From: Neokomagataea thailandica NBRC 106555
Lineage (GTDB): Bacteria > Pseudomonadota > Alphaproteobacteria > Acetobacterales > Acetobacteraceae
NCBI RefSeq assembly: GCF_001598495.1
Contig: NZ_BCZB01000001.1
Coordinates: forward strand, 1-64,000
Length of the DNA: 64,000 bases
Reading direction: 5' to 3'
The position numbers and the translations under genes were made by a program. Positions 1 through 6,939 of this stretch are shown here, piece by piece; the stretch's first letter is position 1; each line of letters starts with the position of its first letter. The notes beneath the pieces were generated by a model. The model had not been told where the DNA came from and did not search any database. It saw nothing but the letters and a program-made list of their open reading frames with translations.

Positions 1-155
1 GCTATGCCCATAGGTTGGCGCGCTTCAGCGATGGAAATATCCACATTAAAACGGGCAAAGCTATCAACGAAGGCTTGCATGGGCGCGCGGGACCCGAAAT
101 CAATGAGCGTGCCGGCCCAGTCAAAAATAACAGCATCAAAAACAGACGATATCAT
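1..155 (-). CDS. phnX: Phosphonoacetaldehyde hydrolase (phosphonatase), N-terminal fragment
   Basis: Only the first 51 codons are inside the window; the gene runs off the left edge. The visible N-terminus has the HAD motif [10 protein letters not shown] with the Asp nucleophile at residue 12, followed by FGSRAP and EARQPMG, the characteristic start of PhnX. The family cleaves phosphonoacetaldehyde to acetaldehyde and phosphate in the 2-aminoethylphosphonate pathway, in the cytoplasm. The Schiff-base Lys region and the rest of the HAD fold cannot be checked. The ATG was chosen because the family also begins about 10 residues before DWAGT. It is divergent from a LysR gene whose product resembles regulators associated with aminoethylphosphonate catabolism, which supports the call. 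Confidence 0.82.
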   Translation of the reverse strand, partial: MISSVFDAVIFDWAGTLIDFGSRAPMQAFVDSFARFNVDISIAEARQPMGI

Positions 156-215
156 GGCGTTTGGCTCCAAGGGCAAGGTGGTGCCAGTATCAGCTAGGTG
201 ACCTGATTAAGAAAA

Positions 216-230
216 ATCGTTAATAACGAT
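216..230. promoter_or_regulatory. Perfect palindrome, candidate LysR operator
   Basis: ATCGTTA-A-TAACGAT is a perfect 7+1+7 palindrome containing a T-N11-A core, the classic LysR-type box. It lies in the phnX/lysR divergent spacer, 30 bp upstream of the lysR ATG and about 60 bp upstream of the phnX ATG. That position fits joint autoregulation and phnX control. Binding itself is inferred. Confidence 0.55.
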
Positions 231-260
231 AAAAATATCAGTTTTTTCGATGGGTCTAAG

Positions 261-1130
261 ATGCAATATGTTCAACTTCGTGCCGTACACGCCGTGGCGG
301 TACATGGCGGCTTTTCTGCCGCAGCAGAGGCTTTGGGGGTAACGCAGCCTGCGATTTCGGATCAGGTACGTAAGCTTGAGCAGGAATATGGGTGCGTGTT
401 GTTCCATCGACGTGGCCGTGTGGTGGAGTTAACGGAGCTGGGGCGGCGGCTCTTGACCGTTATTCAGCCTATGTTTGACGCACAAAAACAGGCTGAGATG
501 TTACTCTCCCAAGCGGAAAGTATTGAATATGGTTCGCTGTCTGTGGTGGCGGATGCGCCAGATTTGGCTGTTGGGTTAATTGCGGCCTTTCGTGCGCAAC
601 ACCCCAATGTACAGGTCACGCTTTCCATTGCGAATGCCGAGATATGTTTGGAGCGCATTAATAATGCCGTTGCTGACGTGGCAATTACGGCGGCACCGTC
701 TGTAGATTCGCGGTTGTATACACAAACATTGCGGCGTGAGCGCTTGATGGCGTTGGTGCATAAGCGTAACCCCTTGGGACAGAAAAAAAAGCTCACTTTG
801 GGTGCGCTTGCCGCTTCGGGGCTGGTCTTTCGTGAGGCGCGGTCGGTGACGCAGCGTTTGTTAGAGGCGGAGCTTCAGCAGAACCATATTGTTTGTGAGC
901 CAGCTTTGGTGGTGGATGGCCGTGAGGCTATGGTGGAAGCTGTTGCGGCGGGGCTGGGCGCTGGGGTTATTGCCGCGAGTGAATATGGTGGGCGGCGCGG
1001 TGTACGTGCTGTGCCGATTGCGGATTGCCGGGCGCGGATGACGGTGTCTTTGGTGTCACTCAAGCAGCAAGCAAATACGCGGCTGGTGGCTGAGGTGTTT
1101 AAAATCGCTGCTGCGGATGCGGTTGGGTAA
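261..1130 (+). CDS. LysR-family transcriptional regulator, probably of phosphonate catabolism
   Basis: A 289-aa LysR-type regulator of normal length. The winged helix-turn-helix is at residues 5-65, with GGFSAAAEALGVTQPAISDQ as the recognition region, followed by LFHRRGRVVELTELG. Residues about 90-289 form the periplasmic-binding-like effector domain. The N-terminus (QLRAVHAVAVHGGFSAAAEALGVTQPA) resembles regulators found beside aminoethylphosphonate genes. With the divergent phnX start this suggests control of phosphonate breakdown, but the effector is inferred. No strong Shine-Dalgarno is visible before the ATG. The stop is followed by an AT-rich gene-free spacer. Confidence 0.85.
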   Translation: MQYVQLRAVHAVAVHGGFSAAAEALGVTQPAISDQVRKLEQEYGCVLFHRRGRVVELTELGRRLLTVIQPMFDAQKQAEMLLSQAESIEYGSLSVVADAPDLAVGLIAAFRAQHPNVQVTLSIANAEICLERINNAVADVAITAAPSVDSRLYTQTLRRERLMALVHKRNPLGQKKKLTLGALAASGLVFREARSVTQRLLEAELQQNHIVCEPALVVDGREAMVEAVAAGLGAGVIAASEYGGRRGVRAVPIADCRARMTVSLVSLKQQANTRLVAEVFKIAAADAVG

Positions 1131-1444
1131 GGGAGAGCAAGGTGTAGTATTGTTCATATGATTATCGGCCACAGTGGTATAATAATTATGTGATGGACAT
1201 TAAAATTAGAGCGGAAATATCAGTTTATTACACATGGTATGGTTTTTGATCATTTGTATTTATTAAATTATCATATGGCATCGTATCTTGGTTTAGAAAT
1301 TTGGTCACGTTTGGTTTGTATTGTGCAATAGTGATTTTTGTCATATTCGTGACATGATATAGGTAAATTTTTTAAAATTACTTTTTCGGTCACACTGCAA
1401 TCGTTGAAAAAAATCAATGAAATGCGTTTGAAAGGTGACCGTTT
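1131..1444. other. AT-rich gene-free spacer
   Basis: No coding or RNA gene is recognisable in these 314 bases. They contain a TATAAT hexamer at 1178-1183 without a convincing -35 partner, a TGTCA-N6-TGACA inverted repeat at 1339-1354, and an AAAGGTGA ribosome-binding site just before the ATG at 1445. The spacer probably carries the promoter of the methyltransferase gene. Confidence 0.5.
1339..1354. promoter_or_regulatory. Inverted repeat TGTCA-N6-TGACA
   Basis: Perfect 5-bp arms with a 6-bp spacer about 90 bp upstream of the ICMT-like gene. The geometry is that of sites bound by CRP/FNR-superfamily dimers. No regulator can be assigned from the sequence, and a short repeat in AT-rich DNA may be chance. 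Confidence 0.3.
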
Positions 1445-2002
1445 ATGCTCAATTTAGCGACATTTTTTGTGGTTGTTTTCTCGTTCGGGGAAATTGCTCT
1501 TCTTTTACGGCGTCGGTCAGTAGACACGACGAACCGTGATCAAAGCACGCTGCGTTTGTTTTGGAGTATATTGCCTGTTTCCATATCCGCAGCATTTCAA
1601 GCGCAGAGGTTCTTCCTTGTGTGGATGCTACCTAAAACGGAGGCTGTTGTGGCTTTCGGGGCTGTATTGGCCGTTTTAGGGCTGATATTACGCTGGTATG
1701 CTATTTATCGTTTAGGGCGCTGGTTTACGGTTGATGTTTCTCTGTCTTCCGAGCAAGTGTTGCTGCGTGAAGGGCCTTATCGCTTCATCCGTCACCCTTC
1801 TTATACAGGGGCACTTTTGACGTTGATGGGCATTGGTGTGCTGATGGGAAATGTGGGTGCGATTGCGCTGATGATGCTTCCGGCGCTGGCGGCTTTTTTA
1901 TACCGTATTCGTGTTGAAGAACGTGCGTTGGCACAGGCGTTCAGAATGCAGTGGAGCGATTATTGCGCGCAAAGCTGGCGTCTGGTGCCGGGGGTTTATT
2001 GA
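1445..2002 (+). CDS. Isoprenylcysteine carboxyl methyltransferase-like membrane methyltransferase
   Basis: A 185-aa polytopic membrane protein with hydrophobic segments near residues 3-21, 37-60, 66-88 and 123-153. The family signature RHPSYTG is at 116-122 and the C-terminal EER-containing motif (RVEERAL) near 155-161. Together these identify the ICMT/phospholipid methyltransferase superfamily, SAM-dependent enzymes of the inner membrane. Bacterial members rarely have a known substrate; lipid or small hydrophobic thiol methylation is possible. The ATG has an AAAGGTGA Shine-Dalgarno about 7 bases upstream. It appears monocistronic and converges with dcp across two hairpins. Confidence 0.82.
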   Translation: MLNLATFFVVVFSFGEIALLLRRRSVDTTNRDQSTLRLFWSILPVSISAAFQAQRFFLVWMLPKTEAVVAFGAVLAVLGLILRWYAIYRLGRWFTVDVSLSSEQVLLREGPYRFIRHPSYTGALLTLMGIGVLMGNVGAIALMMLPALAAFLYRIRVEERALAQAFRMQWSDYCAQSWRLVPGVY

Positions 2003-2085
2003 TCTTTGGTATGGGGCGCTTGCGTGTGCTTTGACGATTAATGAGCATCATTATAACAACTACATCATACTTAAATAATAAGGGT

Positions 2086-2126
2086 GCAGGGATCAAGATC
2101 CCTGCCGGGTCCGGGCAGCGCCCGGA
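2086..2126 (-). terminator. Double hairpin between convergent genes
   Basis: Two adjacent perfect stems: GCAGGGATC/GATCCCTGC (2086-2105) and TCCGGGC/GCCCGGA (2110-2126). Read on the minus strand they follow dcp and lead into TTATTATTTAA, so they fit best as the dcp terminator. They may also stop transcription from the upstream plus-strand gene. Confidence 0.6.
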
Positions 2127-2147
2127 TGGTCCGACAGGGGGGGGTTA

Positions 2148-4268
2148 TTATTGCGCCGTCAAACCGCGATGCGCGAGCATCGGCTCGATTTCGGGGTCTT
2201 TGCCGTAGAAGGCGCGGAACATGGGGGCGTAATCCATCGTATGGCCCTTGGACAGGATCATATCGCGGAAGCGCTGGCCGTTTTCACGGGTGAGGCCACC
2301 ATGCTGCGTGAACCATGCAAAAGCGTCTTGATCCAGCATTTCGGTCCAAAGGTAAGCGTAGTACCCGGCGGAGTAGCCGTTGGACCAGATATGCAGGAAG
2401 TAGGTTGAACGATAGCGTGGGGGAACGTGTGTGACGTCTAGGCCCATGCTGTTGAGGGCGTCACTCTCGAACTTATCAACATCTTGACGTGGGGCCGAAG
2501 CGGGCAGGCTGTGCCACTTCATATCCAGTTCAGATGCTTCCACGATTTCACCCAGCGCGTAGCCTTGGTTAAAGCGTGCGGCTTTTTTGATCTTCGCGAC
2601 GAGGTCCTGAGGCATGGGTGCGCCGGTTTTATAATTCCGTGCGTAATGCGCTAGAACTTTCGGGTCAAAAGCCCAGTTTTCGTTGAACTGAGATGGGAAT
2701 TCGACGAAGTCACGGGCAACGCTTGTGCCGGAGAGGGACGGGTATGTCTGGCTTGCGAACAGGCCGTGCAGCGCATGTCCAAATTCATGGAACATGGTCG
2801 TTACGTCATCAGACGTGATGAGCTGTGGCTGGCCCGGTGCGGCTTTTGCGAAATTGGCCACGTTATAGATGACAGGCTTTGTGCCAAGCAGCTTGGATTG
2901 ACCAACGAAGTTAGACATCCATGCGCCACCAGATTTGGTGTCACGTTTGAAGTAATCAAAATACATCAGACCAAGCTGTGAGCCGTCTTTGTCGAACACT
3001 TCAAATACCATGACATCCGGGTGGTAGACGGGGATGTCTGTGCGGGGTTTGAAGGTCAGTCCGTAAAGCTGATTTGCGGCAAAAAAGACGCCATCGGTCA
3101 GTACGGTCTTGAGTTCGAAATAGGGTTTTACGTCGTCTTGATTGAGGGCGTATTTTTCGCGGCGTACCTGCTCGGCATAGCGTTGCCAGTCCCACGGCAT
3201 GAGAGAGAAGTTCTCTCCATCACGGTGAATGGCATCTTGCAGAAGGTTAACTTCGTTCTTCTGTTCTGCGGCAATGGCAGGCACCAGTTTTTGCATGAAG
3301 CCGTTGGCTTCTTCTGGTGTTTTGGCCATTTGATCATAGAGCGTGTAAGCGGCGTAATTCGGGTAGCCGAACAAGGCCGCTTTTTGGGCGCGGAGTTGTG
3401 CGAGTTCTGCGATGGTGGAGCGTGTGTCGTTCGCGTCACCACGCTCTGCGCGGTTCCAGCTATGGTCATACAAAGCTTGGCGTGTGGCGCGGTTGCTGAG
3501 GCCTTCTAGAGCCGGTTGCTGCGTGGTGTTTTGCAGTGGGAGGACCCACTTCCCTGCGAGTTTGCGGCTTTCTGCGGCTTTAGCGGCACCGGCGATGCTG
3601 CCATCATCCAGACCTGCGAGGGCGTCTTTCGAGTCGACAACCAAAGCGCCATCACGTGCGGCTGCGATCAGTTTTTGTTGATACGCGGATTCGAGATTTG
3701 CCAGCTTCGTGTTGATCGCGCGAAGTTTGATTTTATCGCCCTTGGACAGCTCTGCGCCAGAGTGGACGAATTGCTGATAATAAACATCGAGAAGCTGTGC
3801 TTGTTCAGCATCCAGATTTAATGTGGCACGTGAATCATAGAGCGCTTTGACGCGGGCAAAGAGGCGTGGGTTGAGGTTGATTTCATCTGAATGTTGGGAA
3901 AGGCGGGCCGCTTCACGGCTTTCGACCTTATCTAGAGCGGGGTTGCTGTTGGCTTGGTAAACACCAAAGAAGGTTTCTTGAACGCGGTCCAGCAAGCGGC
4001 CTGATTTTTCGAGGGCAACAATGGTGTTCTCGAATGTTGGTGCGGCTTTGTTGTTTGCAATTGCGAGGACTTCACGCATGTGATCGGCCATGCCGCGCTC
4101 AAAAGCGGGGGCGTAATCACTGTCTTTAATGAGGTCAAAGCGGGGTGCTTGATACGGTAATGTGCTGGCGGTGAAAAAGGGATTGGTCGCTGCTGCTTGC
4201 GCTTGTGTGCCTGCGAGAGCGGTAAAAGAGAGCGCATAAACGGCGCGCACCCAAGACTTTGTATTCAT
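2148..4268 (-). CDS. dcp: Periplasmic peptidyl-dipeptidase Dcp (M3 family zinc metallopeptidase)
   Basis: A 706-aa M3/thimet-like peptidase. Zn-binding HEFGH is at residues 494-498 and the third ligand is likely Glu523 in DFVEFPSQ. The family removes C-terminal dipeptides from peptides. The chosen ATG has AGGATAA 8 bases upstream and gives a clear Sec signal peptide (basic start, hydrophobic YALSFTALAG, cleavage after AQA at about residue 25). An upstream in-frame extension of 36 codons would bury that signal and is rejected. The signal implies a periplasmic enzyme. The gene is divergent from ahpC and ends at a double hairpin. Confidence 0.93.
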   Translation of the reverse strand: MNTKSWVRAVYALSFTALAGTQAQAAATNPFFTASTLPYQAPRFDLIKDSDYAPAFERGMADHMREVLAIANNKAAPTFENTIVALEKSGRLLDRVQETFFGVYQANSNPALDKVESREAARLSQHSDEINLNPRLFARVKALYDSRATLNLDAEQAQLLDVYYQQFVHSGAELSKGDKIKLRAINTKLANLESAYQQKLIAAARDGALVVDSKDALAGLDDGSIAGAAKAAESRKLAGKWVLPLQNTTQQPALEGLSNRATRQALYDHSWNRAERGDANDTRSTIAELAQLRAQKAALFGYPNYAAYTLYDQMAKTPEEANGFMQKLVPAIAAEQKNEVNLLQDAIHRDGENFSLMPWDWQRYAEQVRREKYALNQDDVKPYFELKTVLTDGVFFAANQLYGLTFKPRTDIPVYHPDVMVFEVFDKDGSQLGLMYFDYFKRDTKSGGAWMSNFVGQSKLLGTKPVIYNVANFAKAAPGQPQLITSDDVTTMFHEFGHALHGLFASQTYPSLSGTSVARDFVEFPSQFNENWAFDPKVLAHYARNYKTGAPMPQDLVAKIKKAARFNQGYALGEIVEASELDMKWHSLPASAPRQDVDKFESDALNSMGLDVTHVPPRYRSTYFLHIWSNGYSAGYYAYLWTEMLDQDAFAWFTQHGGLTRENGQRFRDMILSKGHTMDYAPMFRAFYGKDPEIEPMLAHRGLTAQ

Positions 4269-4390
4269 GACATTATCCTGATTTTGTAATGACGTATTGA
4301 GTGTAGGGGAGAAGTGTTCGAGCGTCCATGAGTGCGCTGGGAGTGTGGTATTGGTCTGATCGATAAAATTTCTCATTAAAAATATATTAT

Positions 4391-4403
4391 TCGGTTAAAC
4401 CGA
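4391..4403. promoter_or_regulatory. Palindrome TCGGTT-A-AACCGA in the dcp/ahpC spacer
   Basis: A 6+1+6 perfect palindrome directly upstream of a TTGACA hexamer (4413-4418), which is a possible ahpC -35 box without a clear -10. Placement in a divergent spacer next to a peroxide-response operon suggests an operator. It does not match the spaced ATAG/CTAT pattern of OxyR, so the regulator is unknown. Confidence 0.4.
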
Positions 4404-4500
4404 TTAGTCATATTGACAGTAACTGTTTCCTGTTTTTTTCATTCTGTGGGACATAGACTCCCGTCTCTAAACGTAGAGCGACAAAGCAGGAGATTTTCTG

Positions 4501-5064
4501 ATGGTTCGCATTAACTCGACGCTGGCTCCTTTCAGCACTGATGCTTTCCGTGATGGTAAGTTTTTGACGGTTACGGATTCTGACGTTCGCGGCAAATGGT
4601 CCGTGTTCTTCTTCTATCCGGCTGACTTCACATTCGTTTGCCCGACTGAGCTTGAAGACCTCGCTGACCACCAAGCTGAGTTCGACAAGCTGGGCGTTGA
4701 AATCTACGGTGTGTCTACCGACAAGCACTTCACGCATAAGGCTTGGCACGACACGTCACCAGCAATTGGCAAGATCAAGTACACGATGCTTGGTGACCCA
4801 ACAGGTGCGATCTCCAAGGCATTCGATGTGTACATCGAAGAAGCTGGCATGGCTGACCGTGGTACCTTCCTGCTCGACCCAGAAGGTAAGGTTCAGTACA
4901 TCGAAATCACCTCTGGCGGCGTAGGCCGTAGCGCGACGGAACTGCTCGATAAGGTTCGTGCAGCTCAATATGTTGCGGCTCACCCAGGTGAAGTTTGCCC
5001 AGCAAAGTGGAAAGAAGGTTCAGAAACTCTGAAGCCATCTCTCGACCTGATTGGCAAGATCTGA
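4501..5064 (+). CDS. ahpC: Alkyl hydroperoxide reductase subunit C (peroxiredoxin)
   Basis: A 187-aa typical 2-Cys peroxiredoxin of the AhpC class. The peroxidatic Cys47 lies in ADFTFVCPTE and the resolving Cys166 in GEVCPAKW. It reduces H2O2, organic hydroperoxides and peroxynitrite in the cytoplasm and is re-reduced by AhpF. The start has an AGGAGA Shine-Dalgarno. Codon use is more biased than in neighbouring genes, as expected for an abundant protein. It is followed by ahpF 129 bp downstream, with a hairpin between them that may set different expression levels. Confidence 0.97.
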   Translation: MVRINSTLAPFSTDAFRDGKFLTVTDSDVRGKWSVFFFYPADFTFVCPTELEDLADHQAEFDKLGVEIYGVSTDKHFTHKAWHDTSPAIGKIKYTMLGDPTGAISKAFDVYIEEAGMADRGTFLLDPEGKVQYIEITSGGVGRSATELLDKVRAAQYVAAHPGEVCPAKWKEGSETLKPSLDLIGKI

Positions 5065-5084
5065 TCCCTGCGATCAGTATCGGG

Positions 5085-5106
5085 GTAGGGGCTTTCGGGC
5101 CTCTAC
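5085..5106 (+). terminator. Hairpin between ahpC and ahpF
   Basis: An 8-bp stem (one G-T pair) with a 6-base loop, starting GTAGGGGC, but no uridine run directly after it. It could be a partial terminator or an mRNA-stabilising 3' element that keeps ahpC transcript above ahpF. Confidence 0.4.
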
Positions 5107-5193
5107 TCACTCCAGTGTTTTTGTTTTAGCAATACCGGTAGAATAGCAGGCGGTTATTGCTTCTGTTTCCGATGATAAAATGGGAGAAAAACC

Positions 5194-6750
5194 ATGCTTC
5201 AGGACGACCTGAAAACCCAGATGCGCGCCTATATGGACTATCTGCGCGAGAACGTCGTTCTGGAAGCGACGCTCGGAACAGATGCGCGTTCGAATGAGAT
5301 TCGTGATGTTTTGGCAGAGGTTGCTAGCCTTTCAGACAAGGTGAGTTTTTCAGATCAAGGCACAGATGCACGCAGCCCATCCTTTGTGATCCGTCGTGCG
5401 GGTTCGCGGGAGCAGGTGGCGTTTGGTGGTCTGCCGATGGGCCATGAGTTTACATCTTTTGTGCTGGCGTTGCTGCAAGTTGGCGGGCACCCACCGAAGA
5501 TTGATGCCGACCAGATTGAGCAAATTCGTGCGCTGGATGGTGATTTCCAGTTTGAAACGTATTTTTCACAATCCTGCCAAAACTGCCCAGATGTGGTGCA
5601 AGCGCTCAATGCGATGAGTGTACTGAACCCGAAGATTAAGCATATTGCGATTGATGGTACGGATTTCCAAGCTGAGGTGGAAGAGCGCGGTATTCGTACG
5701 GTGCCGCAGGTTTATCTGAATGGTGTGCCGTTCTCATCCGGTCGGATGGATGTGGCGCAGATTCTGGCGAAGCTTGATGAGTCTTCCGTTGAGCGTGCTG
5801 CGGCGAAGCTGGGTGATCTTGCGCCGTTTGATGTGCTTGTTTTGGGCGGTGGCCCTGCTGGTGCATCGGCTGCTGTGTATGCGGCGCGTAAAGGCTTGCG
5901 TACGGGTATTGTGGCGGATCGTTTTGGTGGTCAGGTCATGGATACGGCAGGGATTGAAAACTTCATTTCCGTAAAGGAAACAGAAGGCCCACATCTGGCC
6001 GCAGCGTTTGAAGCCCATGTTCGCCAGTATGATGTTGAAGTGATTGCGTCACAGCGTGCGAATAAGCTGGTGCCGAAGCAAGATGAGGTCGGGTTGCACG
6101 AGGTTGTTTTGGAGAGCGGTGCAAGCCTGCGGTCTAAGACGATTATCTTGGCCACGGGTGCGCGCTGGCGTCAGCTTGGTGTGCCGGGTGAGAAAGAATA
6201 CATGACCAAGGGCGTGGCGTATTGCCCGCATTGTGATGGTCCGTTCTATAAGGGCCGTCCGGTAGTGGTTGCTGGCGGTGGTAATAGTGGCGTTGAAGCG
6301 GCCATTGATTTGGCGGGTATTGTGTCTCACGTCACGCTGTTGCAGCGCGGTGCACAACTGAAGGCGGATAAGGTTCTGCAAGATAAGCTGCATAGCTTGA
6401 AGAACGTTACGGTGCTGACCAATGCTCTGACGGTGGAGATTCAGGGCAATGGCAAGGAAGTGACCGGTCTGACTTACCGCGATGTTGATGGCGTATCCCA
6501 AGAGATTAAAGCGGATGGTGTCTTTGTGCAGATTGGTTTGTTACCAAACACGGAATGGCTGAAAGGCGCACTGGACCTGTCCCCGTATGGTGAGATCGTG
6601 ATCAATGATCATTGTGCGACGTCTGTTCCGGGTGTGTTTGCAGCAGGTGACGCGACGACCGTGCCGTATAAGCAGATTGTGATTGCGACCGGTGAAGGCG
6701 CAAAGGCATCCTTGTCAGCCTTTGATTATTTGATTCGCTTACCCGTCTGA
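5194..6750 (+). CDS. ahpF: Alkyl hydroperoxide reductase subunit F (NADH:peroxiredoxin disulfide reductase)
   Basis: A 518-aa flavoprotein of standard AhpF length. Residues 1-200 form the tandem thioredoxin-fold domain with the redox pair Cys128/Cys131 (SCQNC). Residues 210-518 form the thioredoxin-reductase-like part, with FAD motif GGGPAG at 218-223, active-site Cys344/Cys347 (CPHC) and the NAD-binding [10 protein letters not shown]. It passes electrons from NADH through FAD and the two disulfides to AhpC. The ATG follows a GGGAGAAA ribosome-binding site. The stop codon overlaps the stem of a terminator. Confidence 0.97.
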   Translation: MLQDDLKTQMRAYMDYLRENVVLEATLGTDARSNEIRDVLAEVASLSDKVSFSDQGTDARSPSFVIRRAGSREQVAFGGLPMGHEFTSFVLALLQVGGHPPKIDADQIEQIRALDGDFQFETYFSQSCQNCPDVVQALNAMSVLNPKIKHIAIDGTDFQAEVEERGIRTVPQVYLNGVPFSSGRMDVAQILAKLDESSVERAAAKLGDLAPFDVLVLGGGPAGASAAVYAARKGLRTGIVADRFGGQVMDTAGIENFISVKETEGPHLAAAFEAHVRQYDVEVIASQRANKLVPKQDEVGLHEVVLESGASLRSKTIILATGARWRQLGVPGEKEYMTKGVAYCPHCDGPFYKGRPVVVAGGGNSGVEAAIDLAGIVSHVTLLQRGAQLKADKVLQDKLHSLKNVTVLTNALTVEIQGNGKEVTGLTYRDVDGVSQEIKADGVFVQIGLLPNTEWLKGALDLSPYGEIVINDHCATSVPGVFAAGDATTVPYKQIVIATGEGAKASLSAFDYLIRLPV

Positions 6751-6759
6751 CGGGTTTTA
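6742..6759 (+). terminator. Rho-independent terminator of ahpF
   Basis: CCCG-TCTGA-CGGG followed by TTTTATTA. The hairpin uses the last bases of ahpF, including its TGA stop. Confidence 0.55.
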
Positions 6760-6874
6760 TTACGCGCAAGATGGGTGCTGAATGGCCTCATTTTGTGTGA
6801 TTGCAGGCGATGAGCTTCGGCTGCTGGGTGAAGGCTTGGATAGGAATACTGTGCCGAGATGGAGCCTGAGAGGA

Positions 6875-6916
6875 AAGCGCCTTTACAGCCATTTTTAATG
6901 GGCTGTAAAGGCGCTT
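6875..6916 (-). terminator. Strong hairpin after the GH32-Hint gene
   Basis: A perfect 16-bp stem starting AAGCGCCTTTACAGCC with a 10-base loop, 24 bp downstream of the minus-strand gene's stop codon. Only a short T-rich tail follows on the minus strand. It could also back up ahpF termination from the other side. Confidence 0.65.
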
Positions 6917-6939
6917 ATGGCTGCGTGTTAACGTGCCAT

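Noticed and set aside
2132-2147. G-homopolymer tract next to the dcp stop as a phase-variation site
   Set aside because: The eight-G run lies outside the coding region, between the stop codon and the terminator hairpins, so length changes would not alter the protein.
3021-3509. 162-codon plus-strand frame
   Set aside because: Antisense shadow of dcp, which has complete M3 motifs on the other strand.
4269-4376. N-terminal extension of dcp by 36 codons
   Set aside because: It would bury a good signal peptide, and a clear AGGATAA ribosome-binding site supports the internal ATG.
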